Part shown: piece by piece, positions 1 to 8,869 of the stretch
How positions within the stretch are numbered: position 1 is the stretch's first letter
Layout: every line of letters starts with the position of its first letter
Source of the DNA: Bacillota bacterium
Lineage (GTDB): Bacteria > Bacillota > Negativicutes > Sporomusales > Sporomusaceae
Direction: 5' to 3'
DNA: 64,000 bases
NCBI GenBank assembly: GCA_017889705.1
Contig: JAGGAB010000003.1
Span: forward strand, 110,661 to 174,660
Program-made: the position numbers and the translations under genes
The notes under the pieces: generated by a model
The model's input: only the letters and a program-made list of their open reading frames with translations
The model's database searches: none
Told to the model about the DNA's origin: nothing

Positions 1-520
1 TTACGGTAGAAGATGCTTTGGGAGAATATACCACAATGCCGGCATCCTCAAAATCTTTGATGAATTGTGGGACCTCCTTCAATTGTTCACGGATCGCATC
101 AAGATCAAAGCCAACTCGATTTTTTAAATAATCCTCACTAAAAGCTTTCCAGCCTTTATTCAGAATCGTATCATAATCTTCCACTGTCATCAGTTCCTGC
201 TCATCAAGCTGCCACGGAGTATCATCAGGAAGCTCACGCCCAGGCAATTTAACTTTCGAATAAAAAATTAACGGAAAAATTGTGGCGGTTGCGTAAGTAC
301 TGCCTGTTCCATCAACATCGCCCAAATCTTTAAATGAAGATAAAATTGCTTGATGGGAAGCTTTCATATTTGAAACAAATTCAGACAGCTTCATGCCTAC
401 ATGTCTTGCAAAAACAGCATCTCCTGCGATTATAACAGGAGTACGGTCCGTTTCCTCAAAAGCAATGGTTTTTTTCAATCTTTCAGTACGTTCCTGAAGC
501 AATTGTTGTGCTGTTTTCAT
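1..520 (-). CDS. UroD-family methyltransferase (MtaA/CmuA-like), partial
   Basis: The N-terminal 173 residues are in the window; the C-terminus runs off the left edge. The protein opens with MKTAQQLLQERTERLKKTIA and then a TDRTPVIIAGD stretch, the usual start of uroporphyrinogen-decarboxylase-family proteins that act as methylcobamide:thiol or tetrahydrofolate methyltransferases rather than in heme synthesis. The GAGGGAG ribosome site sits 10 bases before the ATG. It lies 33 bases behind a chemoreceptor gene on the same strand and close to a corrinoid protein, so a role as the second methyltransferase (methyl-corrinoid to acceptor) is inferred. The metal-ligand region is outside the window, so activity cannot be judged. 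Substrate unknown. Confidence 0.75.
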   Translation of the reverse strand, partial: MKTAQQLLQERTERLKKTIAFEETDRTPVIIAGDAVFARHVGMKLSEFVSNMKASHQAILSSFKDLGDVDGTGSTYATATIFPLIFYSKVKLPGRELPDDTPWQLDEQELMTVEDYDTILNKGWKAFSEDYLKNRVGFDLDAIREQLKEVPQFIKDFEDAGIVVYSPKASSTV

Positions 521-553
521 TATAAATCCACTCCCTCAAAATATTTAATTAAC

Positions 554-1366
554 TCATACAGAGTCTGCAACCTTCTGTATATCAGCCGCTGTTGCGGCTA
601 GCTGCTGCATGGATGCCGAAATCTCACCTGTCGAAATAGCCTGAGTGCTACCAAGGTCTGCTGTTTTTACTAATACATCCACGACCTTTGATGTATCTTG
701 CTGAATGGTTTTGAGAATGCTCTCAATATCTTTAACAGAGTTTCCACTGTTAACAGCCATTTTTCGAATTTCTTCTGCTACAACGGCAAATCCCCGTCCA
801 TGTTCACCAGCTCTAGCAGCTTCAATAGCGGCGTTAAGCCCTAGTAAATTGGAATTAGCCGCAATATCACTGACAAAGCGTAAAATATCAGTGGTTTTCT
901 TAATATCGTTTAAAACTTTCTCGCCATCCTGGCGAACTTGTGCCAAATCATCAGAAAGTTTAGTGGCTGATACATTGAGCCCTTCAGCAGTTGCACTTAA
1001 TTCCTGGGATGTTGCTGCTATAGTCTGGGCGGCATTTTGCAAAATTTCATGTGTTTGCATACTGACAGCCGCACCTACAATGCCGATAAATTGCTGATTT
1101 TCATCAAAAACAGGCCTAACAATGGCTTTGCAGGGAATACCATATACCGATGTTGGTACTGTAGTTATTATTTTCTTTTTGGTTCTGATGCACTCTAACA
1201 TGGCACCACCTTTGGCAATCTCGCCAATCTTTACATCAGCATGAAATGTATCTGCCGGTGAATAATGAAGTATTCTTCCTTCTGGATCACATACCATTAC
1301 TGAACAATCAAATGCATTCAACTCACGAAAAACATCAGCACTATCAATAATCTCTTTTAAATTCAT
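554..1366 (-). CDS. soluble methyl-accepting chemotaxis protein with PAS-like sensor
   Basis: This 270-residue protein has no membrane segment. Residues 1-110 look like a single PAS/Cache-like ligand domain ([26 protein letters not shown]). Residues 110-270 are a short chemoreceptor signalling hairpin with the conserved tip [20 protein letters not shown]. The domain is shorter than in classical receptors, as in other cytosolic receptors. AAGGAG precedes the ATG. The gene is the first of a two-gene unit with the UroD-family methyltransferase, so it may sense the methylated substrate or a cytosolic intermediate; that is inference from position. A sigma-54-like promoter lies upstream. Confidence 0.85.
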   Translation of the reverse strand: MNLKEIIDSADVFRELNAFDCSVMVCDPEGRILHYSPADTFHADVKIGEIAKGGAMLECIRTKKKIITTVPTSVYGIPCKAIVRPVFDENQQFIGIVGAAVSMQTHEILQNAAQTIAATSQELSATAEGLNVSATKLSDDLAQVRQDGEKVLNDIKKTTDILRFVSDIAANSNLLGLNAAIEAARAGEHGRGFAVVAEEIRKMAVNSGNSVKDIESILKTIQQDTSKVVDVLVKTADLGSTQAISTGEISASMQQLAATAADIQKVADSV

Positions 1367-1453
1367 GCTTGTCGCTCCTTATGTGTTGTATTACTATCAT
1401 CATTAAATTGACGCAAGCATACATAACATTGTTGTTAAACGTCCTTATAACGT

Positions 1454-1472
1454 ATCGCAATTTTTATGCCAA
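1454..1472 (-). promoter_or_regulatory. candidate sigma-54 (-24/-12) promoter
   Basis: On the minus strand the sequence reads TTGGCATAAAAATTGCGAT. The invariant GG and GC doublets are separated by exactly ten bases, as in the TTGGCAC-N5-TTGC consensus. It would start transcription about 75 bases before the chemoreceptor gene. No enhancer-binding activator gene is visible nearby, so this is a motif call only. Confidence 0.5.
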
Positions 1473-1602
1473 TAATCTAAATTTACAGAAATTACAGCGC
1501 ATACGTCTCTATCGGGTTTAATAATTCAGTTTTATGTACCTAAACTGATACTTTTTTCAGTTACAGCACCACAGCATGTACCTTTTGAAGTACGCAAATT
1601 TC

Positions 1603-2154
1603 CTAGTTAAATAAAATAAGGCCTACATACGAAACTGTATTTTTTCCATTATAGTAGGGAATTCCGCAAGTTTTCTCCAGGTTTATTACATCAATACCAA
1701 AGGCTTCGACTGAGGGAAATGCTTCCTCTGGAAATCTGCATGGTTCATTATCCAAAAAAGTGCAGCGGTTGCAAAATTCACAGGCTCCAGCATTTAACGC
1801 AAGTATCTCCTGCAGGTTATGTTTATTTTTAAGGTTGCTCAGCACTTCCCTAAACACTTTGTCATGGTCTTTCTTCGCCGACATCATTCCCTTCCAATCA
1901 AAGGAACTGGCTACTTGATGCACTGTCTGAAACAATAGTCCATACTGATATCGGCAAGCCTGCGTCTTGACCGCCTCAAACGAACCCACTCCAGGCGGAC
2001 ACATCCAGTTTGTAGCATACTTCCTACAGACATTTTGTTCACAGGCTTTTCTAAAATCCTCAACAAATTTTATTTTCCCTACTTCAACAATTGCTGCATG
2101 GTTCGCTTTTGCAGTAATTGCTGCATTTACCAGTTCATTAAAACTATTCTCCAG
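1603..2154 (-). CDS. DUF2284 predicted metal-binding protein
   Basis: A cysteine-rich protein of about 183 residues. It matches the DUF2284 pattern: a CEQNVCRKYATNWMCPPG block followed near the C-terminus by CEFCNRCTFLDNEPCRFP and a final CGIPYYNGKNT motif. The cysteines suggest an iron-sulfur or other metal site. The longer open frame (to 2262) would start inside its own promoter, so I place the start at a CTG (2154) eight bases after an AAGGGGG ribosome site. A TTG at 2202 is the alternative. DUF2284 genes often accompany corrinoid methyltransferases, as here. Function unknown; it may be a reductive activator or a metal carrier (speculative). Confidence 0.7.
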   Translation of the reverse strand: MENSFNELVNAAITAKANHAAIVEVGKIKFVEDFRKACEQNVCRKYATNWMCPPGVGSFEAVKTQACRYQYGLLFQTVHQVASSFDWKGMMSAKKDHDKVFREVLSNLKNKHNLQEILALNAGACEFCNRCTFLDNEPCRFPEEAFPSVEAFGIDVINLEKTCGIPYYNGKNTVSYVGLILFN

Positions 2155-2226
2155 CTCAGTTGCCCCCTTGAGCGCTTCTGCCGCAAAGATGTTAATAAGC
2201 AAACTTTTTGAGAACCGCCATTTGTA

Positions 2227-2240
2227 TATACATCTATATA
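2227..2240 (-). promoter_or_regulatory. GntR-type operator, site 1
   Basis: The 14-mer TATATAGATGTATA (minus strand) occurs here and again, identical, at 4540-4553 before the GntR gene. It lies directly downstream of the -10 box (2242-2247), where a bound repressor would block initiation. Site and protein are matched by context only. Confidence 0.6.
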
Positions 2241-2241
2241 T

Positions 2242-2270
2242 AGAGTAGCCAAAATTGCCCAATTTGTCAA
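2242..2270 (-). promoter_or_regulatory. sigma-A promoter of the DUF2284 gene
   Basis: TTGACA at 2265-2270 and TACTCT at 2242-2247 on the minus strand are separated by 17 bases. The operator follows immediately. Confidence 0.65.
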
Positions 2271-2363
2271 TATTTTTTTATTTTTCTTTTAATTTAGTTT
2301 ATTATTATAGCGCAAAACAACGTCCTGAAAGCTTTATCAGTATTCAGGACGTTATTGCCTTTA

Positions 2364-3089
2364 TTATTTTACTCTTTCTTCGCATAACTTCAGAGATGTA
2401 TTCTGTCCAAGCTGAGTCTGATCAACCTCATTGCCACCACAAATATCACTTATCGTAATAGCCTTTCCTGGTTCGAGTACCAAAAATTCATCATCCCATG
2501 CCCCTTTTAGCAGCTTATGAAATAAGCGCAGCGAACCTGGTGTAACAGCATGACACAGATTAAGCTTTTCCGCAACAGCCTGTGTTTTCACTAGCACGCT
2601 TTCTAACGCATAAGCGCCTGTATCTATCAGCATGAATCGTTTATAATGCCCTAACATAATCTTCATTATTTTTGAAGTTCTGGACTGTCCATAACGTTCA
2701 ATGCAGCGTTCATATTCTTGAAGCAGGTTATTCTCGTAATCTAACCAGCCTTTCGTCAGAAAATAAGTTCCCATCTCTTTTGATATATTTTTTCTGGCTT
2801 CACAAGAACCCAAAAGCAGCGGAATGCAGTCATCAACCTTGGGCAATACCAATGTTGCCTTATCTGATTTAACGCCAAGTAAACTATTCCCACAATATCC
2901 AAACAACAACAAGATTGTGTCAACATTATCTATCCGATTGATTTCCTCCTGAATGCGTTTGTGTAATAGTTCAGGTGTGTTATGCAAACCGGATTCAATA
3001 TATATAATGGGGAAATCCACCTTGGTTTCCTGTACTGCTAATGTGAGTTCCGCCTGAAGTGTCTGACATGCAAGTATTGCAGTCCCCAT
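2364..3089 (-). CDS. DUF1638 family protein
   Basis: A 241-residue soluble protein that opens with TAILACQTLQAEL and contains LLLFGYCGNSLLGV and the DTGAYAL stretch, all typical of DUF1638. The family is found beside corrinoid proteins and MttB/MtbC-like methyltransferases in methanogens and acetogens, but I know of no proven reaction for it. It follows the corrinoid protein gene by 13 bases, so the two are probably cotranscribed from the GntR promoter. Conserved cysteines at C8, in YCGNS and in GSCEAR could bind a metal (inference). Confidence 0.75.
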   Translation of the reverse strand: MGTAILACQTLQAELTLAVQETKVDFPIIYIESGLHNTPELLHKRIQEEINRIDNVDTILLLFGYCGNSLLGVKSDKATLVLPKVDDCIPLLLGSCEARKNISKEMGTYFLTKGWLDYENNLLQEYERCIERYGQSRTSKIMKIMLGHYKRFMLIDTGAYALESVLVKTQAVAEKLNLCHAVTPGSLRLFHKLLKGAWDDEFLVLEPGKAITISDICGGNEVDQTQLGQNTSLKLCEERVK

Positions 3090-3102
3090 CTGACCACTTC
3101 CT

Positions 3103-3759
3103 TTATGACGATTGAACTATTCGTCTATTGGACGCAAAAATATCCCGGCACAATTCGATTACTCGGCCACAATCGGTAGCCCAATAATCTGCGCCAGTAT
3201 ATTTTCTTACACTTTCATTAACTAGACCTCCAATAATTACCGTAGTCTCAGAACGAAGCCCGGCGTCGTCCAAGAGTGTAATCGTATTTTTCATAGAGTC
3301 AAACGCTTCCGTAATTAATCCGGTTAAACAAACAACCCGGCTATTATGCAATCCGACAGCTTCGATAAATTTCTCACCTGGAACGTTAACACCTAAATCG
3401 CAGATATCAAAGCCATTGTATCGCATAATACCTGTTGTTATATTTTTGCCAATATCATGAATATCTTCTGCAACTGTGCCAAATACAACAGTAGGATAAG
3501 AAGCGATCGCGGTAACTACTCTGTCTTGATTTACTAAAGCCAGTACATCTTTAAAGATTTCAGACGCCATAATCAGGTCTGATAAAAAATATTCTCCTTT
3601 ACTGTAAAGCTCACCTACCCGGTCGGTCCCTAACCGGATTTCCTCCAACAGAACATAGGGATTGATCCCCATCTCAAGACCTTGTTTAACGAGATTCATC
3701 ACCGTAGCTTCATCCAGTCTAGCCATGGCACAGACTAACATTTTCTGGATTTTTAGCAT
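3103..3759 (-). CDS. corrinoid (B12-binding) methyltransferase carrier protein
   Basis: About 218 residues with the two-domain layout of MtbC/MtaC-like corrinoid carriers. Residues 1-85 form the helical cap (LLEEIRLGTDRVGELYSKGEYFLSDLIMASE). The Rossmann B12 domain follows, with the base-off cobalamin signature DIHDIGKN around residue 95, a central SxL-equivalent loop (CLTGLITEAF) and a closing IIGG motif. It would carry the methyl group between a substrate-specific methyltransferase (not seen here) and the UroD-family enzyme. I chose ATG 3759 over GTG 3768 because the latter sits too close to AGGAAGG. It follows the GntR gene directly. Confidence 0.85.
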   Translation of the reverse strand: MLKIQKMLVCAMARLDEATVMNLVKQGLEMGINPYVLLEEIRLGTDRVGELYSKGEYFLSDLIMASEIFKDVLALVNQDRVVTAIASYPTVVFGTVAEDIHDIGKNITTGIMRYNGFDICDLGVNVPGEKFIEAVGLHNSRVVCLTGLITEAFDSMKNTITLLDDAGLRSETTVIIGGLVNESVRKYTGADYWATDCGRVIELCRDIFASNRRIVQSS

Positions 3760-3764
3760 AAATC

Positions 3765-4493
3765 TCACAACCTTCCTGAAAGTGGATATGAGGTAGCTGT
3801 TAATTCAAATCTGTCTTTATGACAAACCATTACCGATACGCCCAATAGTTTGTCTTCGTTAGCGTAAATAACCTGTTTTACTACCAATGCCGGTAGCTCT
3901 TCCTCCGCTTCTAACAACTTAGCTTGTTCTACAGACAGTGCCGATACAGATATTACCATATCATTGCGTACAGGTACGCTATTTTGATGTTTAGCAACCA
4001 AGTCCGGGAAATCTGCATATTCTAGCTGAGTTTCTAGTAATGGTTTTCCTTTTTGGTACAGCAGAAATTTTTCCTCAATTGCTACCGGTAAATTTTCCTT
4101 AATCAGCAAACGTTTTACCGCAATTACATTGGTGTCTCCGTCAAAGCCTAAATCACGGGCTAATTTCAGATTGTTACGAATTAAATTGACACCAATAAGC
4201 TTATAATGCAATTCGGCTTTTCCGCTCGCGCTATTTTTCAAATCAATAACCAATTGATTTAAGCGTGGGCGAGTAACAAAACTGCCTTTTCCCTTGACGG
4301 TTTCAATCAATCCAGCCTCGGCCAGCAGAGCAATTCCTTGCCTTACCGTCATACGACTTATACCATACTGCTCGCCTAGCTGCGCCTCTGTTGGGATTAG
4401 GTCTCCATCTTTTAATATACCGGTTTCAATTTGCTGCTTTATATCATCAGCCAAGCGATAGTACACCGGTATCATATTCTCGCGATTTCGCAT
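3765..4493 (-). CDS. GntR/HutC-family transcriptional regulator
   Basis: A 242-residue regulator. Residues 1-75 are a winged helix-turn-helix of the GntR type (IPTEAQLGEQYGISRMTVRQGIALLAEAGLIETVKGKGSFV). Residues 95-235 form the UTRA effector-binding domain. AAGGAAGG lies six bases before the ATG. It heads the corrinoid protein/DUF1638 unit and probably represses both itself and the DUF2284 gene through the shared 14-bp site. The effector is unknown but is plausibly the methylated substrate. Confidence 0.88.
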   Translation of the reverse strand: MRNRENMIPVYYRLADDIKQQIETGILKDGDLIPTEAQLGEQYGISRMTVRQGIALLAEAGLIETVKGKGSFVTRPRLNQLVIDLKNSASGKAELHYKLIGVNLIRNNLKLARDLGFDGDTNVIAVKRLLIKENLPVAIEEKFLLYQKGKPLLETQLEYADFPDLVAKHQNSVPVRNDMVISVSALSVEQAKLLEAEEELPALVVKQVIYANEDKLLGVSVMVCHKDRFELTATSYPLSGRL

Positions 4494-4539
4494 AGTAACC
4501 TTCCTTTAAAAGCTCATATATGATACAAGCTTGCAAATC

Positions 4540-4553
4540 TATACATCTATATA
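4540..4553 (-). promoter_or_regulatory. GntR-type operator, site 2
   Basis: An identical copy of the 14-mer at 2227-2240. It again sits one base after the -10 box, 47 bases before the GntR start codon, which suggests autoregulation. Confidence 0.6.
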
Positions 4554-4554
4554 C

Positions 4555-4584
4555 AGTGTACATGAAGACTGATAATTATGTCAA
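4555..4584 (-). promoter_or_regulatory. sigma-A promoter of the GntR-corrinoid unit
   Basis: TTGACA at 4579-4584 and TACACT at 4555-4560 on the minus strand, 18 bases apart. Confidence 0.6.
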
Positions 4585-4648
4585 TTTTTACTTTTATAAT
4601 ATAATGAGAATTTTTTAGTATTTTTTTGCTTGATTTACACATAAAGAG

Positions 4649-4693
4649 AGACTTAATCTAGACAACGTTTGATGCCGTCTGAATTAAGTCTTC
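4649..4693 (-). terminator. hairpin at the end of the his operon
   Basis: AGACTTAAT pairs with ATTAAGTCT around a 25-base loop, downstream of the nitroreductase gene. The T-run on the minus side is weak (CTCTCTTTATG), so termination may be inefficient. Confidence 0.4.
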
Positions 4694-4726
4694 AAAAAAG
4701 GTCTAGAATATCATGTATTCTTTCTG

Positions 4727-5296
4727 TTAATTCATAATAATATCCTGCAATTTTAACTTTGGCACATGATGAACCTGGTTATCATCCCGCCAATATTTAG
4801 TATCATCATCTGCTTCAATCTCATCAATTACAACACATTCTTGGGGTTTACCCAAAGCAATCACCAACACTATCTCCATGTTTTCCGGAATATCTAACGC
4901 CGCTCTTAAACCAGGCCGCTGCAAATTACCAATCATGCAGCCCCCTAGGCCCTGTTCAACCGCTCCCAACAAGATACTCTGAGCAGCAATACCATAAGCC
5001 GGACCACCAATTGCTTTTTGTTGTTCATCTTGAACAATTACGATATAAGCAGTTGGCCTTTCGCCCGCTACCGGTCCTGTCCAATCTTTTAAATAACCAG
5101 CCCAGCCAATATGGGGAAATATTTTATCATTAGTTTCCTTAGCATTAGACAAGTAATATCGCAAAGTTTGGCGGTTGGCTCCTGAAGGACTCAATCTTGC
5201 TAAATCGATTAGCTGCAGTAAAGTCTCCCGGCTGATTTCCTGTTCTTCGTAGAATCGCCGGTAACTCCGGTTTCTTTTCACTAAATCGGCAAGCAC
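4727..5296 (-). CDS. nitroreductase-family FMN protein
   Basis: A 189-residue protein with the FMN-binding RSYRRF motif near the N-terminus, SPSGANRQ, and a central AAQSILLGAVEQGLGGCMIG segment, as in the nitroreductase/NADH-flavin family. The start is a GTG nine bases after GGAATGGAG. It is the last gene of the his operon, 30 bases behind hisIE. No role in histidine synthesis is known to me, so the placement may only mean shared transcription. The physiological substrate is unknown. Confidence 0.8.
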   Translation of the reverse strand: MLADLVKRNRSYRRFYEEQEISRETLLQLIDLARLSPSGANRQTLRYYLSNAKETNDKIFPHIGWAGYLKDWTGPVAGERPTAYIVIVQDEQQKAIGGPAYGIAAQSILLGAVEQGLGGCMIGNLQRPGLRAALDIPENMEIVLVIALGKPQECVVIDEIEADDDTKYWRDDNQVHHVPKLKLQDIIMN

Positions 5297-5326
5297 TTAG
5301 AACCGCTCCATTCCTTTTGCCAAATA

Positions 5327-5980
5327 CTATTTCCGGCGTTTTTTCAATTCCTCAAACAACTCACTTGGCGCAATATTGTGGTTGGCTAACAGTACCAAGC
5401 AGTGATACCAGAGATCAGCCATTTCATACAATATCTCGGCTTTGTCGTTATTTTTAGAAGCGATAATAGTTTCTGCCGATTCTTCACCGACTTTTTTAAG
5501 AATTTTGTCCTGCCCTTTTTCAAATAGGTAGTTGGTATAGGAACCTTCCTTGGGATTGTGCTTACGGTCATTGATAACATTATACAGTTCATATAAAACA
5601 CCGGCTAATGGTTCTTTGTATACTTTGTCTGGATCAACCAATTTCTCTGCCTGCTCAGCTTCCGCATCCAGTCTGCGGCTAAAACAGGAGAATGTGCCTT
5701 CATGGCAAGCCACACCTTTCTGTTCCACCTTAACCAACAGGGTATCTGCGTCACAATCATAATACATTTCCTTTACTGTCTGCACATGACCGGAGGTTTC
5801 CCCCTTCTGCCAGAGCGCCTTGCGGCTGCGGCTGTAAAACCAGGTTACACCGGTTGTTAGTGTCTTAGCTAATGATTCGGCATTCATATATGCCAGCATC
5901 AGTACTGTTCCGGAAGCCTCGTCCTGAATAATCGCCGGTACCAAGCCGTTCTCGTCAAATTTTACTACCTCTATATTCAT
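5327..5980 (-). CDS. hisIE: bifunctional phosphoribosyl-AMP cyclohydrolase / phosphoribosyl-ATP pyrophosphatase
   Basis: A 217-residue fusion. Residues 1-110 are HisI, with [32 protein letters not shown] and the zinc/Mg ligands of DCDADTLLV and [10 protein letters not shown]. Residues 120-217 are HisE ([18 protein letters not shown] and an EMADLWYH helix). It performs steps 2 and 3 of histidine synthesis. It overlaps the hisF stop by four bases (ATGA), so translation is probably coupled. Confidence 0.95.
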   Translation of the reverse strand: MNIEVVKFDENGLVPAIIQDEASGTVLMLAYMNAESLAKTLTTGVTWFYSRSRKALWQKGETSGHVQTVKEMYYDCDADTLLVKVEQKGVACHEGTFSCFSRRLDAEAEQAEKLVDPDKVYKEPLAGVLYELYNVINDRKHNPKEGSYTNYLFEKGQDKILKKVGEESAETIIASKNNDKAEILYEMADLWYHCLVLLANHNIAPSELFEELKKRRK

Positions 5981-6735
5981 AATCGCACCTCTACTCCCCG
6001 GGATTTTAGATATTCCTTAACTTGACCAACCGTAAACTGGCCGTAGTGAAATACCGATGCCGCCAGTACGGCATCAGCCTTACCGGCAGTTAATACTTCA
6101 TAAAAATGTTCCATCTCGCCGGCGCCGCCAGAGGCAATAACAGGTACATTGACGGCTTCTGATACCATCCTAGTCAGTGCAATATCATAGCCATCCTTGG
6201 TGCCGTCTTTGTCCATGCTTGTCAGCAAAATTTCCCCAGCGCCCAGCTCTGTGGCTCTTTTGACCCATTCCAGCACATCAATTCCTGTCGGTGTACGTCC
6301 ACCGTTAATATATACTTCCCAGGCATCCTGACCGGACTGGCGGGCATCAACCGCCAGCACAATACACTGACGGCCAAAGCGTTTGGCACCTTCAGTCAAA
6401 AGTTCCGGATTCTTAACCGCTGCGGTATTTAGCGAAACCTTGTCAGCACCAGCATTAAGCATTGTTCTGATATCTTCGACTGTCCGTATACCACCGCCCA
6501 CCGTAAAGGGAATAAACACCTGAGCAGCTACGTCACCAACTACATCCACCATAGTTTTGCGTTCATCTGAGGAGGCAGTAATATCCAGGAAAACCAGTTC
6601 GTCAGCCAGTTTAATATCATAGACTTTAGCCAGTTCTACCGGATCGCCGGCATCGCGCAGGCCAACAAAATTAGTTCCCTTAACCACCCGCCCGTCTTTT
6701 ACATCAAGGCAGGGAATAATGCGTTTCGTATACAT
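5977..6735 (-). CDS. hisF: imidazole glycerol phosphate synthase, cyclase subunit
   Basis: A 252-residue TIM barrel. It carries the catalytic aspartates in [15 protein letters not shown] (Asp11 region) and [15 protein letters not shown], and the phosphate-binding VGGGIRT and IASGGAG loops. It pairs with HisH, which supplies ammonia. Length is standard. It lies seven bases after hisA. Confidence 0.96.
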   Translation of the reverse strand: MYTKRIIPCLDVKDGRVVKGTNFVGLRDAGDPVELAKVYDIKLADELVFLDITASSDERKTMVDVVGDVAAQVFIPFTVGGGIRTVEDIRTMLNAGADKVSLNTAAVKNPELLTEGAKRFGRQCIVLAVDARQSGQDAWEVYINGGRTPTGIDVLEWVKRATELGAGEILLTSMDKDGTKDGYDIALTRMVSEAVNVPVIASGGAGEMEHFYEVLTAGKADAVLAASVFHYGQFTVGQVKEYLKSRGVEVRL

Positions 6736-6741
6736 GATTTA

Positions 6742-7470
6742 TCACTCCTTGGCCAAACGAATGGCTGCCGCAACATCAACTGCACCGGTATAAATGGCCT
6801 TGCCGACAATAACGCCTTCAATACCGCCATCGGTGTTGGCTGCTTTCAGTGCCGTAATGTCATCAAGGCTTTTTACACCGCCGGAGGCAATCACCGGGAT
6901 ACCGGCTGCCTTAGCCAGCGAGGCCGTTGCCGCTACATTGACACCCTGCAAAGTTCCGTCCCGGGAGATATCAGTATAAATAATGCGGGATACACCGGCC
7001 TCAGCCATTTTTTTCGCCAGCTCTTCTGCTCCCACACCACCTGACACTTCCCAGCCGTCTACAGCTGCCTGCCCGTCACGGGCATCAATTCCCACAACAA
7101 TCTTATTGCCAAATTTGCGGCAAGCCTCACGAACAAGTTCAGGATTGCGGACAGCAATAGATCCCAGTATTACCCGGCTAACACCGGCTGATAACACTTG
7201 TTCAATATTGTCAAGCGTGCGGATACCTCCGCCTAGTTGTACCGGAATATTGACAGACTTCACAATTATGCTTACTACCTCAAGATTTACCGACTTGCCA
7301 GCCAGTGCGCCGTCCAAATCAACAACATGCAAATACTCAGCCCCCGCTGCCGCCCATTTAAGCGCCATATCGGCAGGATTGTCGGCAAACACAGTTTCTT
7401 TATCAAAACGCCCTTCGGTCAGACGGACACAGCGTCCGCCGCGAATGTCGATTGCCGGAAAAATAATCAT
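6742..7470 (-). CDS. hisA: ProFAR isomerase (1-(5-phosphoribosyl)-5-amino-methylideneamino imidazole-4-carboxamide isomerase)
   Basis: A 242-residue TIM barrel homologous to HisF. It starts IIFPAIDIRGGRCVRL, with the catalytic Asp8, and has a second catalytic Asp in YTDISRDGTLQG, plus LGGGIRT and IASGGV phosphate loops. AAGGAG precedes the ATG. A palindromic element separates it from hisH, unlike the tight spacing of the other his genes. Confidence 0.96.
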   Translation of the reverse strand: MIIFPAIDIRGGRCVRLTEGRFDKETVFADNPADMALKWAAAGAEYLHVVDLDGALAGKSVNLEVVSIIVKSVNIPVQLGGGIRTLDNIEQVLSAGVSRVILGSIAVRNPELVREACRKFGNKIVVGIDARDGQAAVDGWEVSGGVGAEELAKKMAEAGVSRIIYTDISRDGTLQGVNVAATASLAKAAGIPVIASGGVKSLDDITALKAANTDGGIEGVIVGKAIYTGAVDVAAAIRLAKE

Positions 7471-7484
7471 GATTTCAACTCCTT

Positions 7485-7610
7485 AGAGACTGTCCCCAAA
7501 CGCTCATCTGCGTTGTTGCTCCTGCAAGCGCTCGCTCAACGTACCAGCCCAGTACGCTTTCGCTCACGTTCTCGTCGCGCCTAGCAGCTAAGCATTTTGG
7601 ACCAGTCTCT
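7485..7610. repeat. 126-bp imperfect palindromic element between hisH and hisA
   Basis: The ends AGAGACTGTCC and GGACCAGTCTCT are inverted copies, and the similarity to the reverse complement continues through the whole element to a central GTACCAGCCCAGTAC hairpin. It has no open reading frame of note. It resembles a MITE or large REP-type repeat. Its right boundary on the minus strand abuts the hisA ribosome site, so its RNA fold could affect hisA expression. Confidence 0.65.
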
Positions 7611-7632
7611 TACATTAAGGTAATGTGTTTTT

Positions 7633-8268
7633 CTAAACACATCTAACAAAGTTAGCTAAGATCGCTAACCCTGTCGCACTTGATTTTTCAGGGTGAAACT
7701 GAACTGCCTGCACATTGCCACAGCCCACAGCCGCCGTCACTGCACCGCCATATTCAGTCACTGCCGTAACAACAGCCTGATTATCAGGCACAGCATGATA
7801 GCTATGGACAAAGTAAACATAGGGCATGACCTTCAATCCGGCAAACAGCTGGCTTTGTGTCCTAAATTCCAGGTTGTTCCATCCCATATGGGGAATTTTA
7901 AGCTCGGGAGCAACGATTTTCCGCACCATGCCTGGTATAATTCCCAGCCCCGGCACACCGGGAGCTTCTTCGCTGCCGTCAAATAACAACTGCAACCCAA
8001 GACAAATCCCGAGAAAAGGTGTCCCCCGCCCAGCCACTTCTTGGATAACCTCAACAAGCCCGTAACTCTCCAGGTTCGCCATACAGTCACCAAATGCCCC
8101 CACTCCGGGAAGTACTACCTTGGCAGCACTTTTTATAACTGACGGATCACTGGTAATGATGATATCATACCGGCTTCCATTTTCGGTGTTTAACCTGGCT
8201 AATGCCTTGGACACACTATGCAAATTGCCCATACCATAATCAATAATTGCTAAGGTTGCTAACGCCAT
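7633..8268 (-). CDS. hisH: imidazole glycerol phosphate synthase, glutaminase subunit
   Basis: A 211-residue class I glutamine amidotransferase. It has the oxyanion segment VVLPGVGAFGDCM, the nucleophile Cys in FLGICLGLQLLF, and the His-Glu pair in VQFHPEKS. It supplies ammonia to HisF. AAAGGAG lies eight bases before the ATG. Confidence 0.96.
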   Translation of the reverse strand: MALATLAIIDYGMGNLHSVSKALARLNTENGSRYDIIITSDPSVIKSAAKVVLPGVGAFGDCMANLESYGLVEVIQEVAGRGTPFLGICLGLQLLFDGSEEAPGVPGLGIIPGMVRKIVAPELKIPHMGWNNLEFRTQSQLFAGLKVMPYVYFVHSYHAVPDNQAVVTAVTEYGGAVTAAVGCGNVQAVQFHPEKSSATGLAILANFVRCV

Positions 8269-8281
8269 CGCTGAATCTCCT

Positions 8282-8869
8282 TTATAACATGCCTTTGGTT
8301 GACATTACACCCTTGATCCGGTCATCCTGCCGTGTTGCTTCATCAAGCGCCCGGCCTAAAGCCTTAAAAATAGCTTCAATGCAATGATGAGTGTTCTTTC
8401 CTGATAACAGCCGCACATGCAGGGTAAGTCCGGCGTGCACACTAAGCGCCCGCAAAAACTCTTCTGTTAATTCGCTGTCAAACTGCCCTACCTGCTCACC
8501 TGGCAGCACTGCATCAAAAACCAGAAAAGGGCGGCCACTGATATCCAACGATACCATGGCCAGCGCTTCATCCATAGGAACAAAAGCTGTGCCATAGCGT
8601 TTGATTCCGGCTTTATCCCCAAGTGCCTTGGCTAATGCCTGTCCCAGCGCGATGCCAGTATCCTCAACAGTATGATGCCCGTCAACATAGGTATCGCCTT
8701 TTGCAGTTACCGTCAGATCAAATAAGCCATGTTTGCTAAATAGTGTTAACATATGATCAAAAAAACCAATGCCGGTAGTAATCTCAGACTGGCCGCCGCC
8801 GTCAAGCCGCAAAGCAACATTTATAGCTGTTTCTCCGGTAATCCGTTCCAAACTCGCACTGCGGCTCAT
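8282..8869 (-). CDS. hisB: imidazoleglycerol-phosphate dehydratase
   Basis: A 195-residue monofunctional HisB. It contains the metal-binding [12 protein letters not shown] and [16 protein letters not shown] motifs and, in the second repeat, [15 protein letters not shown]. No phosphatase domain is fused. The ATG overlaps the hisC stop (ATGA). Confidence 0.96.
   Translation of the reverse strand: MSRSASLERITGETAINVALRLDGGGQSEITTGIGFFDHMLTLFSKHGLFDLTVTAKGDTYVDGHHTVEDTGIALGQALAKALGDKAGIKRYGTAFVPMDEALAMVSLDISGRPFLVFDAVLPGEQVGQFDSELTEEFLRALSVHAGLTLHVRLLSGKNTHHCIEAIFKALGRALDEATRQDDRIKGVMSTKGML

Noticed and set aside
2155..2262. N-terminal extension of the DUF2284 protein
   Set aside because: It begins with a TTG inside the spacer of its own promoter, upstream of the likely transcript start.
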